Assembly (NCBI RefSeq): GCF_963082655.1
Contig: NC_081553.1
Coordinates: 65,714,559-65,778,558, forward strand
Source of the DNA: Stomoxys calcitrans
Lineage: Eukaryota; Arthropoda; Insecta; Diptera; Muscidae
Reading direction: 5' to 3'
DNA: 64,000 nt
In this document: positions 55,221 through 64,000 of the stretch, piece after piece
Position numbering within the stretch: position 1 is the stretch's first letter
Layout of the letters: every line of letters begins with the position of its first letter
Program-made: the position numbers and the translations under genes
Notes under the pieces: model-generated
The model's input: only the letters and a program-made list of their open reading frames with translations
Told to the model about the DNA's origin: nothing
The model's database searches: none

Positions 55221-55775
55221 CAATTTGCATGCAACTTTCACTGATGGTAGAGTTTGATCCCCCGGTGAAAAAAGGGTATTAAATTTTGGATATCCAAAGG
55301 GAGGCGGGCCCTCCCCCTAACTACCATTTTCAAAAATGCCAGATCTCAAAGATGGGTGCACCGATATAAGCGAAATTTTGTATGCCTCCTTTTGGTACCC
55401 CAAAAACACGAAATTGGTATAACATTTTGGGGTCAAAAAACCTGGGGGGACGCCCTATCTTAAAACTCACCCGAACGGACATGTTTACCGATTGGGACAA
55501 TATGGGTATCAAATGAAAGGTATTTAAAAGTAGAATACAAATCTGACATATTTAGCTGGCCGCCCCAAAACTAAAACTATCCCAAGTGGGCGTATTAGAC
55601 GATCACGATAATATGGGATTCAAATAAAAGGTATTCGGGAGTAGATTACGAATATGGTCTTAAAAATAAGGTTCAAGTGAAAGGAGGTTCCTACCCCTCA
55701 AAACACCTCCTAAAATGTGAATATTTATCAGTCATGTCTATATGAGGTTTAATAGGTAAGATATAGGTATTTGGT
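55221..55775 (+). repeat. C-type 130-bp repeat block
   Basis: GCGGGCCCTCCCCCTAACTA, AGATCTCAAAGATGGGTGCA, GGGGGGACGCCCTATC, CGGACATGTTTACCGATTGG and AATATGGGTATCAAATGAAA, followed by two more diverged monomers. Confidence 0.68.
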
Positions 55776-55777
55776 AT

Positions 55778-57215
55778 TTGGTTAAAGCAGTTGTTCAAAG
55801 AAAAAAAATATTTCCGTATCCGTTTAAATCAACATCTGCGGCGGTGGCGTCAGTTCTTAGCGTGTTGTCCTCCGCTCCTATAGGTATGGGTGCCTTGGCA
55901 TCTGTATTCGAGAGTAATGCTTCAAGAGCACAACTCGTCGCTAATGAGGAAGAGACGGATAAACCAGAGGGATGCACAATTCGTCCCCAGCCTTTAAGTA
56001 AAGGTGATGTTTCTGACTCGGATTCAGACAGCGACGGTGTCAATGAAACAGTCATCACAGCCAAATCGAGAGGTAAGGGCATCGGGATGACAGCAGAAGT
56101 GAGCCTTGCTAAGCTCACAAGCAAACCGGGAAAGCGATCCGGCGCACGACGAAGAAGGCAGAGCAGTACGTACCGGCAACGCAATTAGGGGAAAGTGCAG
56201 AAAGGGATGAAACTGACATTCCAAGCACTTCTACGGAAGCTGGAAAAAATTAGATCTCCCGAAGAGCATTACACTGCTAAAATACTGAAGAAAAAAAAAA
56301 AGCTCCCCGCTTTCAAGTACTCTGGGAAAACCAAGCCAACCGTACCGCAATGGAGACAATGTCCTGCGGAGGTAGACAAAGTCGGAACGAATAGGAACGA
56401 AGGAAGCGCGCACGGCCACTGAGTCTTCAGGGAGGACTGTGACTTCCAGTAGGAGGCCACAGCTTTATCACAGAAGGGGAAGGGTCGCTGAGAATGGTAA
56501 GGAGCCGCCCTCTCACGCCAGGGTGCCAAGGAAGCACAACAGAGATGAGTTGACTTATACAGTCATCAATATCGGCTGTAGGAATCCGGTAGGATTCCAC
56601 CAGATCATCGGTCCCAAGTGGAGCATCTGGTTAACGATCGGATTTTTGAACATGTGTGGAACTCTGTACAGGGTCCACCCACACAATTGATGAGCTGCGA
56701 GGGGACATCTTTACGCTGCATTTTGCGTCGGCGGAATTTATTGATACCGTCAAACAGCTCGTCAGAGGTATTTATGCTCCCTGGGAGGGCGCAAAGCTCG
56801 ACCTGATGAGAAAGATGGATATCCCCTAGCTCACAAAGGCTACGGTCTCCATCAAGGGATGCGGCAGTAAATTTGCGACGGAACGCATATTCTTGGGCAA
56901 GTAAAACCAAGGTTTGATCGCAGAGAAGTGGGAGGTCTTCCACAGGGAGGAGAAAGGGGGAAGGAACACTCCTTGTGATTGGCTTTGATCAAGTCTCCGT
57001 GTCAAGTTTGGCTAAGACTAAAGGCATGGCGGACTACGGGAGGAAAGCTGTCTTTTTCAAGATTGGGAAGACTAGGATAGGCAGAGATTTTCATACTGCG
57101 ACTTCAGGCCGTGCAGTGGCAGGTGACAACAACACCGTCCAAAAGACAGAGGGGCCGACAACGAGACAATAACGGCATCTCTCAATTTTGGAAAGACTAG
57201 GAGAAGCAAAGATCC
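55778..57215 (+). pseudogene. Probable LINE ORF1 relic (R1/LOA-like)
   Basis: A 136-codon frame (55778-56188) is Ser/Asp-rich then basic: DVSDSDSDSDGVNETV, ending GKRSGARRRRQSSTYRQRN. After several stops and shifts, 56640-56900 reads DELRGDIFTLHFASAEFIDT, VRGIYAPWEGAKLDLMRKMD and KGCGSKFATERIFL. This acidic-then-basic start with a later folded segment is the layout of ORF1/gag-like proteins in R1/LOA-type LINEs, but no CCHC knuckle is legible, so identification is tentative. GC content is clearly above the flanks. The region ends at the next 153-bp element. Not functional. Confidence 0.5.
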
Positions 57216-57224
57216 TAATACTAA

Positions 57225-58541
57225 CAAGTAAAAGCGTGCTAAGTTCGACCGGGCCGAATCTTATATACCCTCCACCATGGATCGCATTTGTCGAGTTCTT
57301 TTCCCGGCATCTCTTCTTAGGCAAAAAAGGATATAAGAAAAGATTTGCTCAGGTGTTAAAACGATATCAAGATATGGTCCGGTTTGGACCACAATTAAAT
57401 TATATGTTGGAGACCAGTGTAAAATGTCAGCCAATTCGAATAAGAATTGCGCCCTTTGGGGGCTTAAGAAGTAAAATAGAGAGATCGATTTATATGGGAG
57501 CTGTATCAGGCTATAGACCGATTCAGACCATAATAAACACGTATGTTGATGGTCATGAGAGGATTAGTCGTACAAAATTTCAGGCGAATCGGATAATAAT
57601 TGCAACCTCTAGAGGCTCAAGAAGTCAAGATCCCAGATCGGTTTATATGGCAGCTATATCAGGTTATGAACCGATTTATACCTTATTGGGCGCAGTTGTT
57701 GTATATCATAACAAAATACTTTGTGGAAAAATTCATTCAAATCGGATAAGAATTGCGCCCTATAAAGGCTCAAGAAGTCAAGACCCAAGATCGGTTTATA
57801 TGACAGTTATATAAGGTAATAGACCGATTTGAACCATTCTAGGGACAGTTGTTGGATATCATGACAAAACACGTCGTGCGAAATTTCATTCCAATCGGAT
57901 AAGAATTGCGCACTCTAGAGGCTCTAGAAGTCAAGACCTAAGATCGGTTTATATGACAGTTATATCAGGTAATAGACCGATTTGAACCATTCTAGGCACA
58001 GTTGTTGGATATCATGACAAAACACGTCGTGCGAAATTTCATTCCAATCGGATAAGAATTGCGCACTCTAGAGGCTCTAGAAGTCAAGACCTAAGATCGG
58101 TTTATATGGCAGCTATATCAGGTTATGGACCGATTTGAACCATACTTGGCACAGTTGTTGGATATTATAACAAAACACGTCGTGCAAAATTTCATTCCAA
58201 TCGGACAAGAATTGCACACTCTAGAGGCTCAAGAAGTCAAGACCCAAGATCGGTTTATATGGCAGCTATATCAAAACATGGACCGATATGGCCTATTTAC
58301 AATACCAACCGACCTACACTAATAGGAAGTATTTGTGCAAAATTTCAAGCTAGCTGGCTAGCTTTACTCCTTCGGAAGTTAGCGTGCTTTCGACAGACAG
58401 ACGGACGGACGGACGGACATGGCTACATCGACATAAAATTTCACGACGATCAAGAATATATATACTTTAAGGGGTCTCAGACGAATATTTCGAGTAGTTA
58501 CAATCAGTATACCCCCCCATCCTATGGTGGAGGGTATAAAA
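57225..58541 (+). mobile_element. TIR element with 153-bp monomers, B type, copy 5 (best preserved)
   Basis: Left: GTGCTAAGTTCGACCGGGCC, then the terminus TTATATACCCTCCACCATGG at 57261. Right: CCTATGGTGGAGGGTATAAA ending at 58540. The termini are inverted copies over about 16 bp. GATCGG marks monomers at 57636, 57789, 57942, 58095 and 58248, exactly 153 bp apart each time. The tail holds GACAGACAGACGGACGGACG, ACATGGCTACATCG and ATATATACTTTAAGGGGTCT. A 51-codon repeat stays open for 208 codons (57188-57814), but I see no known domain in it. Confidence 0.85.
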
Positions 58542-58799
58542 ATACTGGGATATGTAAAGATCCTAATGTTGAAACATAAGGCAGCGCAGCGGTCTCAATG
58601 CAACCCAAGATTTGGAAGGCTATGACAGGCTAACAGGGACCCGACGATGGAACCATTAGCGACTTTATAAAAAGTCGGAAGTCTAGACTAGGCAAAGAAC
58701 CTAAAATGATGACATCAGGCAGTGCAGTCACAGGAAAGTCAATGCAGTCTAAAGAACAGCGAGCCGCCACATGACCAATTAAAAAGCTCCCTTAACCTC

Positions 58800-59075
58800 A
58801 GGTCAATGGTCGCTGCAATTTGGGTAACCACAATGTCCAGAGGCATAAGATGTAGCATTAAATTAACTGCATCAGATGGTGTCGTTCTCAGTGCGGCTAT
58901 GATGCACAAACAAGCCATCGTTTGGATCGGGTTAAGTATTTAGTAGGTGGACTTTTGAAGCGCCGTCCACCCGTACACAACACCATATAGCATTATAGAT
59001 CTGACAACTGCAGTATATACCCAATGCATGACACGCGGTCTAAACCCCAAACTTTTGCCAATGGTACCTTAACTA
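58800..59075 (-). pseudogene. LINE post-RT segment relic (I/R1 group)
   Basis: The minus strand reads SLGFRPRVMHWVYTAVVRSI, MLYGVVYGWTAL, a stop, then NPIQTMACLCIIAALRTTPS and LMPLDIVVTQIAATIDLRLR. This is the region between RT and RNase H, as also seen on the plus strand at 4623-4860. One stop, no RT and no RNase H beside it. Confidence 0.75.
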
Positions 59076-60031
59076 AAATTTAAACAAAAAAATTTTTTTG
59101 TTTTGTAGATCCAATTCTGTTAAGAGATATTCCTCGATTTGGCAACACTGTGCAGCGGCACAAACTTAGAATGGCGAGACTCTGGTATTGCTACTACTAT
59201 GGTATGACAAAGGACAACATATTTTAAGTGAACCTGATTTTAGGCTGCCACTATTCTTATCTAGCCGGGGTTACGTAGCTGAAGTTTTCGCTACGATTTG
59301 AGTTCAGTAGGGCCACAAGCTGACCCACAAATAATATAGGTCAGCGATCAATGAGTCACGGCTCCCAGTTACTAACGCATCTCCCCATTACTCTACAGAC
59401 TCAGACCGGCATCGAATGGTATCCTCATCCTGATGCTAGATTGAACATTTACATATTGATTCAGTTTTTTGACCACAAAACTCAGTGGTTTTGCAAATCA
59501 AATTTTAAGGTTATATACCAAGAATCCTTAAAGGATTTTCTCATATTCTCACAGATTTTTTTCCAAAATATCACAACCCATCCACACATCTAAATACATA
59601 TAGACTCGTATATATTAAAGTTCATTTGTTACAACATTGAGTATTGTAAAGCACAGGCAGGCAGGCAGGTAGGTAATAAAAAAAAGTCTTGGTTCTTCCA
59701 CCATTCCATTCGCATTGTTGTGTTTGTGTTGAGTTACGGATTTGCAATATGGTGAGTGAGAGTGTGCTTTTGACAATGGAAGGGAATGAAATGAAATGGA
59801 ATCCCTATAGGACTCATTTAATAACTGCAAGAGCCGTAGAGTGATTTAATAAGGCAAGGACCAGTTTTTGATGACTCTTTGTGTGAGTGTGGCCAACATA
59901 AATCAAATTTGAACAATGCTGAAAGCCAAATGCCCATTTGGAAAGTCCTCCCTCCCAGAGGAATCCCATATAAATATACAAACAAATTATTCGGAAGCCT
60001 ATATATAAAAATGGGTATTTTTGGGTACTTA
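59076..60031. other. Intergenic or intronic DNA downstream of the Patj-like exon
   Basis: No frame with a domain. Contains GGCAGGCAGGCAGGTAGG at 59657-59674. If the donor at 60032 is used, this is intron of the minus-strand gene. Confidence 0.4.
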
Positions 60032-60032
60032 C
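60027..60032 (-). promoter_or_regulatory. Consensus 5' splice donor GTAAGT
   Basis: The minus strand reads AAATATGCTGTAAGTACCC. The intron would begin at 60032, 19 nt after the TAG that ends the PDZ frame (60052-60054). A perfect GTAAGT so close to the stop suggests that the exon continues past it, or that the stop is bypassed in some transcripts. No branch point or acceptor was located. Confidence 0.6.
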
Positions 60033-60051
60033 AGCATATTTCCAATGAAAG

Positions 60052-63000
60052 CTATGTGCTCGGTGAATCGCCTTCTCCTATGGGTGATGCTATATTGCTG
60101 TCCGACGTGGAAAGCGGTCGGCATATGCCCAATTTGGTTAGGCCCAGGGGCATGCCCTTGAGTATGGCCACCGCTTCGTCCAGATCCAGACCCTGTAGAC
60201 TGTGTTCGCCCACGCTGACCAGACGATCGCCAGGGAAGATATCATTGGTGGTTTCGGCAGAGCCACCTCTGATAAGACCTCGTATGACTATAACACTGCC
60301 ATCTGGATCTAAGGGATCTTGATAGTCCAATATGGAGAAGCCGAAACCCTGTTCGGTTTTCTCAATTTCAACTATGGTCACATCAGAGCTCCATAGCGCT
60401 AGGCCCGATACGTTTTCTAATGATTTTGAACGTTGCTGATCCGTTAGAGTGGCAGTGCTAGAGGTATACAAAGAACTCTCCGATTGAGCTTTGCTCATTA
60501 GATTCTGCAGGCTCTGATGGCCGCCGGGCAGTAGGCTGCGCGTCTCGAAGGCCTCCGGATTTTGTGAAGTATTTATGATAGAGGGTGCGGTTGGACCGCG
60601 CACACACACCAATTTGACATGTGAAGGCAGTTCTTTGAGGATTTTTACCACTTCGGTATGTTTGAGGCCCTGCAAACGATACTCGTTCACCTGCAGCAAT
60701 TCGTCGCCCGGCTTTAGTATGCCCTGTCGGCCGACCGGGCCATCTTCCAGTATCGAGCGTATATAATGATGGGGACGCTTCTCAATGCCACACTCGACAT
60801 CGACGGTGCCCTCAAGGCTAATTCCTAGACCTGAAAGTTTATTTATTTCGGCAACTATAATTTCACAGTCGGGAAACTCACTTTTCCAGGAGACTTTCAG
60901 CGAATCCGCACTGGGACTGGAATGTTCATGGGTCAGCGGTTGTGTCGCTTGATGTTGCAATAACGATGGCGATGATGATTTTCTCTTGGGTATCTCGGGC
61001 GAGGGCAGCTGGCATAGGTCGGAGGATTTTTTGTCTTTTATCGTTGTGGTTGTTAGTTCGGCTACATTCTCCAAAGTGGGCGTTCTCGAGCCACCCAAAG
61101 AGCCATTCAGGGCCTTGCTTGTTTGGTCGGGTGATATCAGCGGACAAGCTTTGCCATTGGCCAAGGGTGTAGAGGCAGCTGGGGTCTTAAGCTGTTCTGG
61201 TGTGGTAGGTGTGGTCTTTGAGGTTCGACGACTTAGATTGTCGGCAGTGGCCGTTGCCGCTCCCGCACTGTATTCGCTTTTATCCAACATATGAGACATT
61301 TGCGAGTCCACGGTTTCTCGCGAGGGGAATTCACCATAATCCACCACCCCCGACCCCACAAAACCTCCCTCCGTGGCTATAGAGTCCACATCCGATTTGG
61401 GAGGCAGCCAAGACAAGGTGGCTATTGAGGGTGAGGGTGGCAGCGAATATTGCGATTGAGTATCCATGGCAGTTTTCAGCTCCGTTAAGGCAACCTGTAG
61501 ATGTTCATATTTGCGACCCCTAAGGAAACGTTCCAGCGTCAAATGGACCTCTATATCGGTATTGCGCAATATCTCCACGGCCTGATGGTTGGTGCTGCCC
61601 GCCAGCGTTTTGCCATCTACAGCCACTATGCGATCGTTTATCTGTATCTGGCCACTCATCTCGGCGGCACTGCCTTCAATGATGCTTTTGACGAATATGC
61701 CCGACAAATCCTCTTCCTCGCAGACATAACCGGCCACTGTTATGCCCAGGCCATAGACATTTTTACAAAGTTTCACCTCATAGGTTTCCGTTTCCGGTGA
61801 ATCCATATAATTGGAGGAAGTTATGGAACAACAATCATCGCGTTCATGCTCATTTGTTAGGGGGGAGGTGCCAGTTGTGCTAATACCAGCTATCACAGTC
61901 TCTATATGGTCCATATGTAGGGATGACGGTGGTTGTGGCGGCAGCGCTGCCAGTTGTGAGGGTGAAGCATTTGTTGCCGCCTTGGGTGTGCCCGTTGTTG
62001 GAGGAATTTGAGGCGCTGTAGCTAGGGGAGGGGGTGAAACTATCGAAAAGGGTATGATATCCAAATCCTTGGGACACATACGCGCTGCAGCCGCCGAAGA
62101 ATTGGTCAACTCCTTGGGTATGGGCGGCAGCGGTAGATCTGCCAATTCGGTATCGGGCGTACCGGGATAATAGGCTGCAGCGGCCGCCACTGCTTGCGAA
62201 TCCCCCGCACCACAAACACCCTCCAGCATTAGAGCACAATTGCCGCTAACGGTGGCCGTTACACCACCACTGGCATTTGCACTGGCCACCAGGGCGGCCG
62301 CAGCCAAAGCTGCAGTGGCCGCCGCCTCCGAACTGGTGGGCAATGTGGGATTGTGAAATAGTTGACGGGACAATTCTTCTGGGTCGGAGAGGAGCTTAGT
62401 TGGAATAATTGGGGCATGACTAGCTAAATGTTGAAAATCGGTGGCCGTAGACTCCACCGGTCTTGCGACAATCAAACGAACCTGAGCTCCAGTCTGACGA
62501 AGAACTGTCGCCACCTGTTCCGAGCTGAAACCACGTAAATTCACATCGCCTATCTGCAAGACATGATCGCCGCATTGCAGGCGGCCATCACGTTCGGCCA
62601 CACCGCCGGGCGTTAAAGCCTTTATGACCACACCGGTGCTGCGTCCACCCACTAAGATGAAGCCCAGACCATTGCCATCGTTGTACAGATCGATAACCTC
62701 CACTTGAGACCATTCAGTGCTTAAGACCATATTGACATAGAGTGGTTCCCCCGAGCTGGACGAATCCTCGCTGTCCAGCGGATGGGGTTGATGATGCAGC
62801 AAAGGTCGTCGTTGTTGGCAACAGGGCGTAGACGAAGTCTTGGTTGACTGGTGTTGAAAATGCACTTGCCTATGATGGGGTGGTGTATGGTGTATGTGTT
62901 GTTGTAATTGTTGTTGATATGGCAGTTGTTGTTGTTGATGTTGTTGGCTTTGGTGAGTATGTCTAGTGTAATGACCAGTGCATGTTGCAACATGACGTGT

Positions 63001-63195
63001 GCAAAACACCTTGTTTGTTGTTTTAGTTGTTGTTGTATAGGCTTCCTTATTTATACCATGAGCTGTTAAAGAATTTTGATGCGACTGCTGTTGATGGTTA
63101 TGCTGGTGGTGGTGGTGATGATGATGGTGTTGATGATGCTCCTCTTCTGGTGGTTCTTGATTCTCGGTCTCCTTTTTTTGTTGATAAATTTTACG
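60052..63195 (-). CDS. Patj: Patj-like four-PDZ polarity scaffold, main exon
   Basis: A scaffold of the Crumbs/Stardust complex at the apical junctions of epithelia. In flies Patj binds Stardust through an N-terminal L27 domain and other partners through its PDZ domains. The frame is open from 63195 to the TAG at 60052. No ATG precedes 62728-62730 (a GTG lies at 63007-63009), so the true start and the L27 domain must be in upstream exons; the exact 5' splice boundary is not resolved. Counting from 63009, PDZ1 is about 101-184 (GLGF 114), PDZ2 409-495 (GLGI 420), PDZ3 715-804 (GLGI 727) and PDZ4 876-964 (GFGF 888). The leading part is His/Gln-rich, and 226-280 is Ala-rich. MPDZ-type proteins have more PDZ domains, so Patj is preferred. 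Confidence 0.9.
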   Translation of the reverse strand, partial: RKIYQQKKETENQEPPEEEHHQHHHHHHHHQHNHQQQSHQNSLTAHGINKEAYTTTTKTTNKVFCTRHVATCTGHYTRHTHQSQQHQQQQLPYQQQLQQHIHHTPPHHRQVHFQHQSTKTSSTPCCQQRRPLLHHQPHPLDSEDSSSSGEPLYVNMVLSTEWSQVEVIDLYNDGNGLGFILVGGRSTGVVIKALTPGGVAERDGRLQCGDHVLQIGDVNLRGFSSEQVATVLRQTGAQVRLIVARPVESTATDFQHLASHAPIIPTKLLSDPEELSRQLFHNPTLPTSSEAAATAALAAAALVASANASGGVTATVSGNCALMLEGVCGAGDSQAVAAAAAYYPGTPDTELADLPLPPIPKELTNSSAAAARMCPKDLDIIPFSIVSPPPLATAPQIPPTTGTPKAATNASPSQLAALPPQPPSSLHMDHIETVIAGISTTGTSPLTNEHERDDCCSITSSNYMDSPETETYEVKLCKNVYGLGITVAGYVCEEEDLSGIFVKSIIEGSAAEMSGQIQINDRIVAVDGKTLAGSTNHQAVEILRNTDIEVHLTLERFLRGRKYEHLQVALTELKTAMDTQSQYSLPPSPSIATLSWLPPKSDVDSIATEGGFVGSGVVDYGEFPSRETVDSQMSHMLDKSEYSAGAATATADNLSRRTSKTTPTTPEQLKTPAASTPLANGKACPLISPDQTSKALNGSLGGSRTPTLENVAELTTTTIKDKKSSDLCQLPSPEIPKRKSSSPSLLQHQATQPLTHEHSSPSADSLKVSWKSEFPDCEIIVAEINKLSGLGISLEGTVDVECGIEKRPHHYIRSILEDGPVGRQGILKPGDELLQVNEYRLQGLKHTEVVKILKELPSHVKLVCVRGPTAPSIINTSQNPEAFETRSLLPGGHQSLQNLMSKAQSESSLYTSSTATLTDQQRSKSLENVSGLALWSSDVTIVEIEKTEQGFGFSILDYQDPLDPDGSVIVIRGLIRGGSAETTNDIFPGDRLVSVGEHSLQGLDLDEAVAILKGMPLGLTKLGICRPLSTSDSNIASPIGEGDSPST

Positions 63196-64000
63196 TCATA
63201 TATCACAATCTCTGCTTGCTTGAGAATCCTCGTGGTTTGTTCTCTGCCCTTGGCTTCGTCTTTGATTTCCGCTTATTTTGATTTCTTGGATTTGAATGGC
63301 GGATTGATTGTTTTCGCTGGTTGTGTTAAGGCCCACCACAAGATCTTGATTTGTTTTGTGGTGGTGTTGGTTGTTGTTGTTGTTGTTGGTATAATCAATT
63401 TTATTTATATTTACGCCCTCGGTACTACTTGCTTCACATGCCGTTGTCCTTGGGCAATATTCAACAGACATAATAATTGTTTTCGATCTGTAGAATATTT
63501 TTTTTCTGCTTTTCTATTGCTGAAGGAATCCTTGAGGGCTTTCTTTTATGCCCTTAGAATTTTAATTCTTTTTTTTCTAGTATTAGGGGGAAAGGCTTGT
63601 TTTCATGTTGCTGGAGAGGGGGCAATTTTTTTGCTGTTACTAATGCTTTAATTTGTTACGCCCTTTAAACATTTTGTTAGCAACAGCTTCTTGGCACTTT
63701 TCCCATTGTCTACTGGTGAGATCATGCAGCATTTTATTTCCTTAAAGGCTGTTGCTGTTAACTTTCCTTTTGTTACGTTTTTTTTTTTGGTGAAGGAGGC
63801 CTAGACTTTTCCTTTTTTTACTTTTTAGGCTTGCACGTTTGTTTTAGCCATTGTTTTGAAAATTTCATCACATACATCACTTGCTTCTTTAATCTTTAAC
63901 CTTATGCTCTCCCTCTGATTCTCTCTCACACACACACACTCTTGTAGCTCTTTGAGCCTTGGGTAATTTTTTGCATAAGAAATTTTCAAGTGTGCACGTA
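63196..64000 (-). other. Upstream of the Patj-like exon: 5' UTR or intron
   Basis: A CAA/CAC-rich (opa-type) tract lies at 63340-63400. A 91-codon frame (63196-63471, minus strand) begins at an ATG and is Asn/His-rich, but it ends at a stop just before the PDZ frame opens in another register. Pyrimidine/purine-biased runs follow up to 63830, and a CA run lies at 63928-63942. No L27-like sequence is visible. Confidence 0.45.

Noticed and set aside
55778..56188. Independent host gene with an acidic Ser/Asp tract
   Set aside because: The sequence continues into a stop-ridden stretch with retroelement-like wording and sits between repeats; a LINE ORF1 relic fits better, though not proven.
57188..57814. 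208-codon frame with a 51-residue repeat as a host gene
   Set aside because: It lies over the left end and monomers of a TIR element. The repeat period explains the open frame, and no known domain is present. The open-frame point is kept as part of a finding on monomer length.
60986..62239. Several 70-120-codon frames on the plus and minus strands inside the Patj-like exon
   Set aside because: Shadows in other registers of the PDZ-coding frame.

Overview
The window is animal nuclear DNA, almost certainly from a higher fly (Schizophora, probably a calyptrate such as a muscid). The pointers are a split, (CAG)n-rich Patj-type gene, mellifera-type mariner ends, R1-, RTE-, I- and jockey/CR1-type LINE fragments, and AT-rich spacers with many CA/GT runs. 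The species call is inference; no rRNA or tRNA gene marks it. Codon-level evidence supports one host gene and one intact retrotransposon. Nearly everything else is repeats, many of them nested.

Layout. 0-6.4 kb: a six-fold tandem array of a LINE reverse-transcriptase segment, an inverted RTE fragment, an R1-type fragment, a 16-bp satellite (3.6-4.5 kb) and an internally duplicated RNase H-bearing LINE relic. 6.5-7.45 kb: a 29-bp satellite whose every monomer is a hairpin. 8.7-15.6 kb: two large terminal-inverted-repeat (TIR) elements made mostly of 153-bp monomers, with a LINE relic and a SINE between them. 17.5-31.9 kb: an RTE relic split by a SINE, more 153-bp-monomer elements, a GC-rich foldback, a second 29-bp hairpin array and a mariner MITE. 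32-43 kb: unclassified repetitive DNA, a (CCTAA)-like higher-order repeat block (35.8-38.9 kb) and mosaic RTE relics. 43.4-49.7 kb: a 130-bp-period repeat interrupted by an apparently full-length two-ORF LINE on the minus strand. 50-59 kb: LINE relics, more 153-bp elements and a full-length SINE. 60.0-63.2 kb: the large PDZ-encoding exon of a Patj-like gene on the minus strand, with its 5' exons beyond or unseen near the right edge.

Functionally, the host gene encodes a four-PDZ scaffold of the Crumbs/Stardust epithelial polarity complex. The intact LINE could supply the endonuclease and reverse transcriptase needed to move the tRNA-derived SINEs, but no shared 3' end was demonstrated, so that pairing is conjecture. 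The most unusual material is satellite architecture: a constant 153-bp (51-codon) monomer shared by two diverged element families, two satellites with the same 9-10-9-1 hairpin design but different arms, and a 62-bp unit with fixed ends and a variable middle present at three separate sites.
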